DNA of 64,000 nucleotides, from assembly GCA_015146655.1 (NCBI GenBank), contig VKHL01000056.1, positions 106,809-170,808 of the forward strand, in the 5' to 3' direction. A program made the translations under genes and the position numbers. The notes beneath the pieces are model-generated. The model was not told where the DNA came from, made no database searches, and saw only the letters and a list, made by a program, of their open reading frames with translations. Numbering within the stretch: position 1 is the first letter of the stretch; every line of letters begins with the position of its first letter. This document shows, piece by piece, positions 1 through 9,745 of this stretch. This DNA is from Ochromonas danica. Taxonomy: Eukaryota > Sar > Chrysophyceae > Chromulinales > Chromulinaceae.

Positions 1-34
1 GCTCTATCAACAGAAAGGAGGCGACTCTCCTGCC

Positions 35-973
35 ATGTCAGACGACACTAGCAGCCAGGAAGTCATTAACCTATTGAAAAAGAGCATGTCATTCAATGAA
101 ATCGACGAAGAAGTTGTTCACCTCATGCATCAACGCTTCCCGGACCAAGTGTCCTTGATGATAATGGAGGGTAATGCTGGCTTTGCGGCCGATATTTACA
201 AGCAAACGCGTGCTTTGCCCTGTCTTGAGACAGAGAACCATCTGCAGCAACAAGGATATCGATTATGTAAACGAGTATTCATGAGCAATGAAGGGCTTCT
301 TGCTTGTTTTAAGGACACTCAACCGTGCCTTTTGAAGGTACTAACCGAAGAGCAGTTCCATCAATTATTACAGTTCTCGAAAGAACTGAAAGCAACACAA
401 GATATGCATTCGATAATTAGCTTCGAAATGTTCCATTTGCGTAATCAGCATTTCATCATAATGCCTCGCATGGTCTGTAGTGCAAGAGAACTGCCTTTGC
501 CGTTGACCACTTCTTGTCTATCAGCTCTCTACAAGTCACTGTGTGAATCCTTGCATGGACTTCATAGTCTTGGGTGTGCGCATTTAAACGTGCAATTGTC
601 CAGTTTGCTAATCTCTCAAGAGGGATTAATCTTGCTGGGTGATCTTGCTTCGATAAGGCCTTTTGGGGAATATTTGACCGCCTCCCCATCAACTCCATTG
701 CCAAAAGATTATCCGGGCAAACATGTGTACAATGACTATACAAAGGCTCATTCGAAAACGATGGGCAGTATCTATGTGACTGCTGAGACAGATTGGTGGA
801 TGGCTGCAATGCTTTTGTTGGAAGTAGCTGGACAAGGTCGCTCGAATGTTGGAATAGGAGAGGATTGCGCCCCAACACAGATTGAGCTCATAGACAACCT
901 GTGCAAGTGTCTACCATCAGAGATCGCGCAAGATTTGTTAGACAGACTTCATCTGCAACGCAAAAACGATTGA
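35..973 (+). CDS. divergent protein kinase-like protein (probable pseudokinase), 5' end possibly outside window
   Basis: An open frame of 312 aa with a kinase-like C-terminal two-thirds. A lysine in CLLKVL sits where the ATP-binding VAIK lysine would be, HFIIMPRM looks like the hinge, and GCAHLNVQLSSLLI aligns with the catalytic loop HRDxKPxNIL. There the HRD aspartate is Asn, the loop Lys is Gln and the Asn is Ser. The Asp of the DFG motif is kept as DLA (LLGDLASIR). Loss of the catalytic Asp suggests a pseudokinase that binds rather than phosphorylates. The frame is open upstream of the chosen ATG to the window edge, so an earlier exon may exist. It ends about 100 bp from the stop of the convergent RUVBL1 gene. 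The family is inferred from motifs only; it could also be a fast-evolving scaffold kinase. Confidence 0.6.
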   Translation: MSDDTSSQEVINLLKKSMSFNEIDEEVVHLMHQRFPDQVSLMIMEGNAGFAADIYKQTRALPCLETENHLQQQGYRLCKRVFMSNEGLLACFKDTQPCLLKVLTEEQFHQLLQFSKELKATQDMHSIISFEMFHLRNQHFIIMPRMVCSARELPLPLTTSCLSALYKSLCESLHGLHSLGCAHLNVQLSSLLISQEGLILLGDLASIRPFGEYLTASPSTPLPKDYPGKHVYNDYTKAHSKTMGSIYVTAETDWWMAAMLLLEVAGQGRSNVGIGEDCAPTQIELIDNLCKCLPSEIAQDLLDRLHLQRKND

Positions 974-1073
974 ATTCCCAGTAATAATTTGATGTTAATC
1001 AGAGGCTTTCCACAATAAAATGCTGTGCATTTTAACACTTAAAGCCTTCCAGCTGCTAACTCTAGAGAATTGT

Positions 1074-2563
<1,490 letters not shown>

Positions 2564-2778
2564 GTCCTTCTGGATGGTTTTCTTTTCAATTCTGCTGCCA
2601 ACCAGAGCACAGCACGCAGCAGCAGTTTCGCACTTTTCGCGCGCAACACAATAATAGAACAATAAACACTCTGCCATTCTCTCCCACGCAACGCAGTACT
2701 AACTGACAAGCCGCGGGGCAGTTCCCATTCAGTTGACAGACAAGAAAACGTTTCAGCAAGGAAGAGGGCGAATGGAGA

Positions 2779-4252
2779 ATGAGCACGATTAGGCATCCGA
2801 AATGGAAAGTCGTTCTCTGGGCTCCAGACACTGTGGAGCCCTCGATGCTTAGGTGAGTGCTGCTGTCTAACAGACTAACCACACGGTGGCCTCCACTGAC
2901 CTCTTCTTCGCTTCCTCTGCTTCTGTTGTGGTGTGGTGACGGGCATGACAGAGTGCCCGTTGTCATTATCTTCTTCCTCCTTCTCTGGGCAGTGGATATT
3001 TGGGTGATGGATCGGCTGCGGATCCAGTACAGCCTCGTGCTCTCCGTCAAGTCTGGTGAGCTACGCTAAACTAAGCACACGTCACTCACTGCCCCATAAG
3101 TCATTCCCTTCTTCTAATGAATTACCTTTTTGTGTGACGGAATTGTCAGTCTCGCTCTCCGCCTTGTTCCTCATCCCTCTCCTGCTGCTCGCCGTCTACG
3201 CTGTCGTGATGACTTTCCTCTCGAACAGCCTGGGCTTCTCGATTGTCTCTGGAGTCACTGCCTTCTACCTCTCCATCGCCTTCTTGCACTTCATGCCCTT
3301 CTCTCTCGGCGTTGACGGACGCATTGGCTTCTTCCGCCTCTTGCGCGCTGTTCTCTGGCCTTCTGCTGCCCCCGCCTTCCCTGAAGTGCTGCTAGCAGAT
3401 GCACTAACGAGCTTGTCGAAAGTGCTCAAAGATCTGGGCACGTACTTTGTCGTCCTCTACGCCACGCTGAAAGGCATCCCAGTGATCGACTGCCACGACT
3501 CCGCCATGATCTTCTTAGCTTTCCTCGCCAGCCTACCCTTCTTGTAAGAACACCTCATCTCTTCTTCTTCTCTCCAGCCAATCTGATCGTTGAGGTGTGT
3601 GAAATAGGATTCGTGTGCGTCAGTGCTTTTTGCAGTTGGAAACATGTCCAGACTTCACAGCCAAGCTAATCGTGCTGGTCAACCTGGGCAAATACTTGAC
3701 AGCCTTCCCGCCCATCTGGATCACGGCGGTGAGCTCGTTAGGCTTTGTCTCACCCAACTTGCCGCAAATCCTCACCGTGGCGGCATTTCTCAATTCTATC
3801 TACTCTTTTCTGGTAGTTCTTGTCTCTCTCTCTCTCTTTCTGCTTGTCCGAGTGTTCCAGTGACTGACTGACTCATTCACTCTCTGTGTGTGATGTTCTG
3901 TTCTGTGTTGTTGTGGTTGTTGCAGTGGGACATCTTGATGGACTGGGGCCTGCTGGGCAACTTCTGTCGAGAAGGCCGATTACTGCGAAGGCCTCGCGGG
4001 GCGGTTAGCTGGCCAATCTACTTCTTCGCTGCCCTGGTCAACCTCGCTCTGCGCTTCTCCTGGACAATCAATCGCTGGCCTGGCTTCAGTCAGCTCCACT
4101 CCTCCGTCATTGTGCTGCTGATCGAGGTGGGAGAGGTTTGTCGGCGAGCACTGTGGAATGTCTTTCGCATCGAGTGGGAAGGCATCCAGCAGTGGGAGCG
4201 CGTCTCCACCAAAGAAGATCCTGCCAGCGAGAAGATTCGCACAGGCCCGTAG
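2779..4252 (+). CDS. EXS-domain multi-pass membrane protein (ERD1/XPR1-SYG1 family)
   Basis: Exons: 2779-2852, 2952-3055, 3150-3543, 3608-3812, 3926-4252. The joined protein is about 367 aa with several hydrophobic segments. The EXS signature is visible as RQCFLQLETC, LVNLGKYLTAFPP and, at the last exon junction, WDILMDWGL, the hallmark of the EXS domain of SYG1/XPR1/ERD1. It lacks the N-terminal SPX domain, so it resembles the shorter ERD1 type, linked in yeast and plants to Golgi phosphate recycling and glycosyltransferase retention. The N-terminal WAVDIWVMDRLRIQY segment also fits ERD1-like proteins. A short out-of-frame ATG reading frame overlaps just upstream at 2772. A polyadenylation-type AATAAA lies near 4335. 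Family is well supported; the transported substrate is not. Confidence 0.85.
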
Positions 4253-4596
4253 AGAGAGAAGAGCAGTAGAGATCCATTCATTGTATAAACACATTCCTTC
4301 CCCTTCTTCTTTCGCAGTTCTCAGCCATTAGCTCAATAAAACACTAGATACTAGACTATTGGTGTGACATTGTCTACAAGCAGGAAACACACGAAGAACA
4401 TCGAACAACCAGGCAGGCTACAGTATCTACAGGGCATAGAGTGTCCACAGCACATCCGCGGACAAGGACAAAGCTGAGCAGTAGCAGCGAGGAGAAAGCA
4501 GAGGGCGGAGTCTGAGGACAGAGACTTAGGCGGGGAGGGGGAGATAGGGGAGGGTAGAGAGCAGAGGGTGTGGTTAAGAAAGGAGTGGTTGATTTC
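4253..4596. other. convergent 3' spacer
   Basis: Spacer between the EXS gene and the RING gene, which converge. It contains an AATAAA near 4335 that probably ends the EXS transcript. A purine-rich stretch (about 4490-4570) is likely the 3' UTR of the RING transcript. No gene is seen. Confidence 0.5.
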
Positions 4597-4839
4597 CTAC
4601 GAGTCCTCCACCGCGGGGCACTGTCCGATATGCGCCATGGAGGCAAAGAGGTTCTTGCACTTCTTGCACTTCCCACCCGTGGCGAGCTTCATGGCGCACT
4701 TCTTGCAGTAGACGTTGCACCTGCAGGGGAAGCACTCGTACTCTGCGGGGTGAGCGCAGATGATGCAGTTAACAGCCCGCGGGCCATCGCCATCGTCCTG
4801 CGAAGACTGAGAATTCTGACGAACAATTTCTTCCTGCAT
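4597..4839 (-). CDS. small RING-type zinc-binding protein with an all-cysteine pattern
   Basis: A protein of 80 aa with an acidic/Ser-Gln N-terminus (residues 1-20) and a compact zinc-binding domain. The cysteines are spaced C-x2-C-x10-C-x-C-x3-C-x2-C-x9-C-x2-C (from Cys25 to Cys61). This is the RING cross-brace spacing, but the usual histidine ligand is Cys41. A RING of this type would be expected to recruit a ubiquitin E2, so a small E3 or E3 subunit is possible. A single exon with an ATG start. Three GTTAACTTAA motifs lie about 90-135 bp upstream. The exact subfamily is not recognised. Confidence 0.7.
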   Translation of the reverse strand: MQEEIVRQNSQSSQDDGDGPRAVNCIICAHPAEYECFPCRCNVYCKKCAMKLATGGKCKKCKNLFASMAHIGQCPAVEDS

Positions 4840-5242
4840 GGGAGGGGGGCGGTCTGTTTCGCTGGGATGGAAAGGACTAACAGACTACTAATTCCAGTCA
4901 AACACTAGACTCAAAATTGAGCGGCGCTGTTAACTTAACATCTCTGTTAACTTAACCTACCTTGTTAACTTAATCTGCCGTTAGTCCATCAGTTATCAAT
5001 ACTACAAGTATTAAATAAAGTTAATTAATTGGAACGCTTGAGAGGGAATAACATTAGTCTAGAAAGCATCCAATTCAGCGTAACAAAACCATGCTATGGA
5101 TTGTTGCCAATAAATCCTGCACAACCAGCAGCCCTAAGTGTTAACGCGGTACTAAATCAGTTATCAACATGTTAATAAATTAGACTTTCAATCCGACTAT
5201 GAACAAGGCAAAGTCAGTTAGTCAATATACAGAGGGGTCAGA
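4840..5242. promoter_or_regulatory. intergenic region with a triple TGTTAACTTAA repeat
   Basis: AT-rich spacer upstream of the RING gene and downstream of the secreted orphan. TGTTAACTTAA occurs three times, at 4929-4939, 4945-4955 and 4963-4973, spaced 16 and 18 bp. The same 10-bp core recurs in other spacers in this window, so a cis-regulatory role is plausible but inferred. No ORF of interest. Confidence 0.45.
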
Positions 5243-6544
5243 CTATGACCAGTTCTCCGCGTCATTCAAGCTAACCACTAGACCTGAAGTGCGAGCAGCA
5301 GAGGAAGCATCGCAGAAGGACAGAGGGCGTTTGAAGGGATGGAAAGGAGGGGAGACTTCTCGGTTGACGTGGTAGGAGATTATCTGATCGATGAGACTGC
5401 GACTTACGTTAAGCTCTTGCCATTGATCTGTTTGTGTCTCAGCTGCTTGCGTCAGATTGCGCGCAACAAACTTGACGAATCTCGACGAGTAGCCAGCCAC
5501 GCGAGCATCAGCACGACTTCGCCAAGAATTTTTCAACCCATTTGAGCTCACTGCGCAAGTCTGAGCTTCCTCTTGCTGGTGGTCAGCAGGCTCACTCGCA
5601 CCACTGGATTGCTTCATCGGCCACGAGTCAAAGCCTGCGAGCCAACCTCTGCGTCGACGATCTAAAGGGCCAAAGTCCATTTCATTCGCACCAGCTGACA
5701 CAATGACAAGGTCACTGCCGAGAGGGTGATCTGAGACCTCCAGGTTACCCAACAGGCTGGGAAGACTCTCGCCAGTCCACGAAACATTCTCTGCGGGCAG
5801 AAGCCAGAAGAAGCGAGCTGGCAGTTCCCGACTACCTCGCCGTCCCAAGAGACGTAATACCTTTTTCCACAAATTCTGCCAAGCAGGAGAAGCGGTCTCC
5901 TGCACGTGGAGGAAGCCTCTCTTCCACAACCACGTCCAGAGCAGGTAGTCAGTCTGATAGAGCAGCTGCTGCAGAAGAGAGCGAGTTGGTAAGATGGAAT
6001 GAGGGAATGTGTCTCGCAAGCAGTGTGAGAGATCGCTCTCCTCCATGACAGTGTAGAGATCGTCTGGCAAGAGGTCGCGCAAAGTCGCCAAATCTTGTTT
6101 CGCCGCCTCGGCGGATTTCTGCGCTGGGCGAAGCAGAAGCAGATGGTAGTGATAGCCAACACGCTGCGCTTCTCTTTGTGCTCGCAAGACACTCTGCAGG
6201 GACTGCCAGCTGAGCTGGTCTGTGTAGTGGATGATGGCGTGGGAGGCGAAGCCGGGCAGGGACAGCGTCTGGTTGACCACCGCCCAGGCCTGATTGAAAT
6301 AGTTCACCCAGGCTGTTGGCGACGACTCCAAGTGAGCTGTGACGTTGAGGTTGACCAGGAACTCCTTCCACTTGTTCATCGTCTGCAGGACGTGCAAAGT
6401 GCTCGTGGCGGTGCGATTGCGAAACTCTTCTAAAGAGTCTTCCAAAGGGCTTCTAGAGACCTCACTGGCACCCGCTAAAGGCTGGCTGCAGGAAGCCAGA
6501 GAAAGAACGCTCAATAGCAGTACATATGGCACAAGCAACCTCAT
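5243..6544 (-). CDS. secreted or lumenal orphan protein
   Basis: Starting at the ATG at 6544 the protein is 433 aa and opens with a clear signal peptide (MRLLVPYVLLLSVLSLASCS). The frame remains open further upstream, but only with non-ATG codons. The mature part carries several N-x-S/T sequons (NRT, NVT, NQT, NVS, NLT) and no second strong membrane span, so it should be secreted or lumenal. Leu/Trp-rich helices fill residues 60-260, and a hydrophobic strand LVIVSAGANEMDFG lies near residue 285. I do not recognise a domain. A Ser/Gln-rich low-complexity segment lies in the C-terminal third. The last 30 residues could include an unrecognised intron, since the 3' end is not anchored by homology. 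Confidence 0.6.
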   Translation of the reverse strand: MRLLVPYVLLLSVLSLASCSQPLAGASEVSRSPLEDSLEEFRNRTATSTLHVLQTMNKWKEFLVNLNVTAHLESSPTAWVNYFNQAWAVVNQTLSLPGFASHAIIHYTDQLSWQSLQSVLRAQREAQRVGYHYHLLLLRPAQKSAEAAKQDLATLRDLLPDDLYTVMEESDLSHCLRDTFPHSILPTRSLLQQLLYQTDYLLWTWLWKRGFLHVQETASPAWQNLWKKVLRLLGRRGSRELPARFFWLLPAENVSWTGESLPSLLGNLEVSDHPLGSDLVIVSAGANEMDFGPLDRRRRGWLAGFDSWPMKQSSGASEPADHQQEEAQTCAVSSNGLKNSWRSRADARVAGYSSRFVKFVARNLTQAAETQTDQWQELNVSRSLIDQIISYHVNREVSPPFHPFKRPLSFCDASSAARTSGLVVSLNDAENWS

Positions 6545-6900
6545 CTCCGATGTCCAGTCATGAAAGTCAATAGTCTGCAACAACAACAAGAGGCAACAAC
6601 AAGAGAAGCAGTTATTGTTGTATTGCGTGGGGGACGTGCTGATCAAGCGTACTGTACTGTGGACTAAGTCTTTACATTATACAGTAGTAGTCTACTTACA
6701 ACACAAATGCACAACACACAGGTGCTAGTGTAGTAGGAGAGGATAGAACAATCTGTTGGGTGTGTACATTTTGTTTGTGTTCATGGTGTGTAAACTCTCT
6801 AGACTATTAACTATTAAGGGCAAGCAAATGCTAATTATGGGCAACTAGAAGGCAGGCACACAATAGGCGGCTTGCATACACTGCATTAGGACCTTAACTG
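6545..6900. other. intergenic spacer
   Basis: Contains CAA/ACA-rich sequence near 6576-6620 that likely forms the 5' leader of the secreted orphan, then AT-rich sequence that would hold its promoter and the 3' end of the neighbouring orphan. No gene or RNA signal seen. Confidence 0.4.
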
Positions 6901-9237
6901 TCACTTGCCTTGCCCTCCTCCTCCTCTCGCTTTTCCTCTCTCCCCACCTGACGATGCATTGATAATCTGCAAATGACTTATAAAGTCGCGCGCTCTACCC
7001 TTTTCTTGCGCCTTGGAGAGAATCTTATGGAGATAGGTTGGATTGCTAAAATATGCCTGCCACTCATTTATCAATCGGTTCGTTTCAGTCGAGTCCACGT
7101 CATATTTCCTGCAGAGGTCGCGAAATCGCTGATCGGTCAGGCCATATTTCGCAAGCGTGTCGGATGTGTGCAGATCTCTCACCACGGTCAACATCTCGCG
7201 CATCTGTGTGCGATGGAGTTTAATCTCCGTGACGGTGGGGAAAATTCGCCCCGCCATCTGGGCCTCCCAATTCTCGTACAATGCTGCATCGTAAAGAGCA
7301 TAATTGGCCTCATCTGCTTGCAAGATAGCTTCATAAAATGCCTGTATGACATCGAGAAAATCTTCTTGAGAGATCTGGTCCTCTTCCCAACGCCGTAATT
7401 GCTTCTCCAAAGCGGGGAGATCGAGAGCTGCCAGTGGGACATCATAGGCAACCAGACTGTTTGCTACAACCAGACTGAATGTTTCTCGATCCAGCATTAC
7501 AGACTGCTTATTAACATCTTTTCTTGTCCGTAACGATCTTTCTAATCCACGAAATGTGGCTAAATCCTTCAACAAGGATGTCTTGATTGAGGAGAACAAC
7601 TTCTCAACCTCGTACTTCGACACGGTCTGTCTCTCGGGAGAAGAGTATGGACTGACCAACAGCAGCTGCAGCAGACGTTCAAACGTCCCGAAAGGTTTGT
7701 TCGATACTTTGAGCTGCTCGGTCATGTAGCTCTCGAGGGCAGTCAAGGCGGCAGTTGCATCCGTCAAAGTCATCTGCTGGCTGCCCTTCTCGGCGAAGTG
7801 ATCAGAAGAATAGATTGCAATGATCAGATCAGCCAGTTGCTGTGCTTCCTTTGTTGGTTGACCAGCAGCATCCAAGTAATCCGCCGAGGAGGCTTGTATT
7901 TTCGCCGGACCCTTGCAAAGGTTAAAGTGGCCGAATGTTGACGCGACAACTCTCGCCACGATTTGCACTAAATTAAGAGCTTCCCATTTTTCACGAAGCA
8001 AGTGATCACATTCACGGACAGAGAGCGCAGTATCAAGTAAGCCATCAAAATAGGTGAAAACTAAGGGAAAGAACGTGCTTCCAGACATGGCGAGTAAGAT
8101 CTCTTTGAAAATGGGAGAAGACAGAGTGGGCAGGAAAGAGGAAGTCTGCAAACCGCTGGCTTCGGAGAGACTACGTGGCTCGAAAGACAACTGTCTATAG
8201 GCTATCCATGCCATTGCGGCTAAGGAATGGGCTGCTAATGGCGAACAGTAAGTGCGCAGACTCTTCACAAGGAATCCAGCGAAGAGCAACGTCTCAGAGA
8301 AAGGTCTCCAGAAAGAGTAGATTGCCATGCTTTCCTTAGTGACCGGAGTCATGCGGCTGGCTCCATAAGGAGGAGGAAAGGAGCTTTCTTCCAAGCGTGC
8401 TAGTACTTTTTCAGGTGGCACTTCTATGGAAACCTCGTGATGCGAGGATTGCTTTCGTTCCTTCAAAGTCCTCTCCAGCAGCTGATAGCTCATCCAGCCA
8501 ACCACTCCGAGAGAAACTATGCCGCGCAAGGGATTAAATCGTAAAGGCATGGCCGCTGCCGCTATCACGGCTTCGTGTTTCCAAGAGCGGAAGGCGATGT
8601 GTTTCGCGGACGTGAGGAACAGCCACGGCAGGAAAACCTTCAGATACGCCTTGAGCTTCTCCAGTTCCACAGCTTCTTTTGGCAATAAGCGTGAGTAAAA
8701 CGCAGTTTCCCTCGCAGCGGTGAGCAAGATGGCGTTTGTCTGGCGGTGGTTGTCCAGATGGACTTTGTTGTGGAACTGTTGGGCCTTGACAGAGAGCAAC
8801 TGACACAGAAGACCTTCCTGGGGAGAAGGTGGCGGAAAGGCTGTCCATTGCTGCTTCTCCTTCAAGGAGATGGTGGTAAACGGCTCCTTGAACCGTGTGA
8901 TGTCGACATAATCCAAATCTTCGCTGTCCTCCTCGTCATCATCTGCGAGCACATCCAGATTGTCAAAGAATTCCATTATATCCTCGTAGGCCACTGGGCG
9001 TGGGGATCCTATTCGCTGATTCACGGCCTCTGCAAAGCGATCTCTGAGTGTGAGATGGGCTTTCTTCCACTCCGCCAGCTGAGAGAGTTCCTGGTTGTCA
9101 CAGACCTGCAGACGCTCTTCCAAGCTTTGCGGATAAAGTTCAGATCCATCCCAATTATCAACAAAATTCAGGATTAAGAAGCATCCTGTGATCTCAACGA
9201 AAGATCGAGCAGCGCGAGCAGTTCTCGATATCGTCAT
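6901..9237 (-). CDS. large intronless orphan, probably membrane-associated
   Basis: A protein of 778 aa from an ATG at 9237, with a long uninterrupted frame that supports a real gene. Residues 95-112 are highly acidic (ADDDEEDSEDLDYVD). Hydrophobic helices near residues 195-250 (LPWLFLTSAKHIAF; GIVSLGVVGWMSYQLL), near 320-355 and near 380-400 could be membrane segments. The C-terminal half is rich in charged amphipathic helices and ends in a Gly/Arg/Lys-rich tail. I recognise no family, catalytic motif or known repeat. It lies between the secreted orphan and the exchanger gene, both on the same strand, with no sign that they are related. Confidence 0.7.
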   Translation of the reverse strand: MTISRTARAARSFVEITGCFLILNFVDNWDGSELYPQSLEERLQVCDNQELSQLAEWKKAHLTLRDRFAEAVNQRIGSPRPVAYEDIMEFFDNLDVLADDDEEDSEDLDYVDITRFKEPFTTISLKEKQQWTAFPPPSPQEGLLCQLLSVKAQQFHNKVHLDNHRQTNAILLTAARETAFYSRLLPKEAVELEKLKAYLKVFLPWLFLTSAKHIAFRSWKHEAVIAAAAMPLRFNPLRGIVSLGVVGWMSYQLLERTLKERKQSSHHEVSIEVPPEKVLARLEESSFPPPYGASRMTPVTKESMAIYSFWRPFSETLLFAGFLVKSLRTYCSPLAAHSLAAMAWIAYRQLSFEPRSLSEASGLQTSSFLPTLSSPIFKEILLAMSGSTFFPLVFTYFDGLLDTALSVRECDHLLREKWEALNLVQIVARVVASTFGHFNLCKGPAKIQASSADYLDAAGQPTKEAQQLADLIIAIYSSDHFAEKGSQQMTLTDATAALTALESYMTEQLKVSNKPFGTFERLLQLLLVSPYSSPERQTVSKYEVEKLFSSIKTSLLKDLATFRGLERSLRTRKDVNKQSVMLDRETFSLVVANSLVAYDVPLAALDLPALEKQLRRWEEDQISQEDFLDVIQAFYEAILQADEANYALYDAALYENWEAQMAGRIFPTVTEIKLHRTQMREMLTVVRDLHTSDTLAKYGLTDQRFRDLCRKYDVDSTETNRLINEWQAYFSNPTYLHKILSKAQEKGRARDFISHLQIINASSGGERGKARGGGGQGK

Positions 9238-9745
9238 GGTTGAGAGTGAGCCTCTGCTTGTCGTCCAGATCTAGACCCTAGATCTAGACCCTAGGTCTAG
9301 GTCTGGGTCTGGGTTTATTCGTCTGGATCCTTTATCAACTTGCATGTCTGTACACCCCCCTATCGCAATCCTCTAATCTCTTACCCTAACCATGCAGTCC
9401 AGTTCCAAAGTTCTGGATAGTTTAATCAACAAATGCTTGCTTGGTCTACCCTCGCGGAAGAAGATTAGTTTCGACGATAAATCTCTTATTTAGGTCCAAA
9501 TGAATGTACAACAACGCATTATCTGTTACATCATCAGCGTCGATGAAGCGCGAACGAAGCAATTAGTGCTAGGCATTAACAGGACTATGACACTTAACCA
9601 TCCTATCAGTCTTACACAAAAAAACTCCTCTAGATTAGAACCACCAATCAGCAATATACAGCATCTTTCAGATAGAGAATCAATAATACAGACACCACAT
9701 CTCAGCTCACCGTCGAACCTTTCAGCCATTCTCACAGCAGAAAGC
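9238..9745. other. intergenic region upstream of the 778-aa gene
   Basis: Holds the presumed promoter of the 778-aa orphan and the 3' flank of the exchanger gene. A short tandem repeat lies at 9267-9315. The rest is AT-rich. The 121-aa plus-strand reading frame at 9500-9865 overlaps the exchanger's last exon and shows no protein-like features. Confidence 0.4.
9267..9315. repeat. short tandem/degenerate repeat
   Basis: AGATCTAGACCCT is present twice in a row (9267-9279, 9280-9292), followed by degenerate AGGTCT / GGGTCT units to about 9315. It resembles a telomere-type CCCTAGA-like unit only loosely and is too short to be an interstitial telomere array. Confidence 0.6.

Noticed and set aside
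2772-2792. Upstream ATG of the EXS gene with a six-codon frame
   Set aside because: The ATG at 2779 is in frame with the spliced EXS protein; the 2772 frame stops at once. It might act as a short upstream ORF but there is no evidence.
9267-9315. Possible interstitial telomere repeat
   Set aside because: Only two exact 13-bp units followed by decayed GGTCTG units; no long uniform telomeric array.
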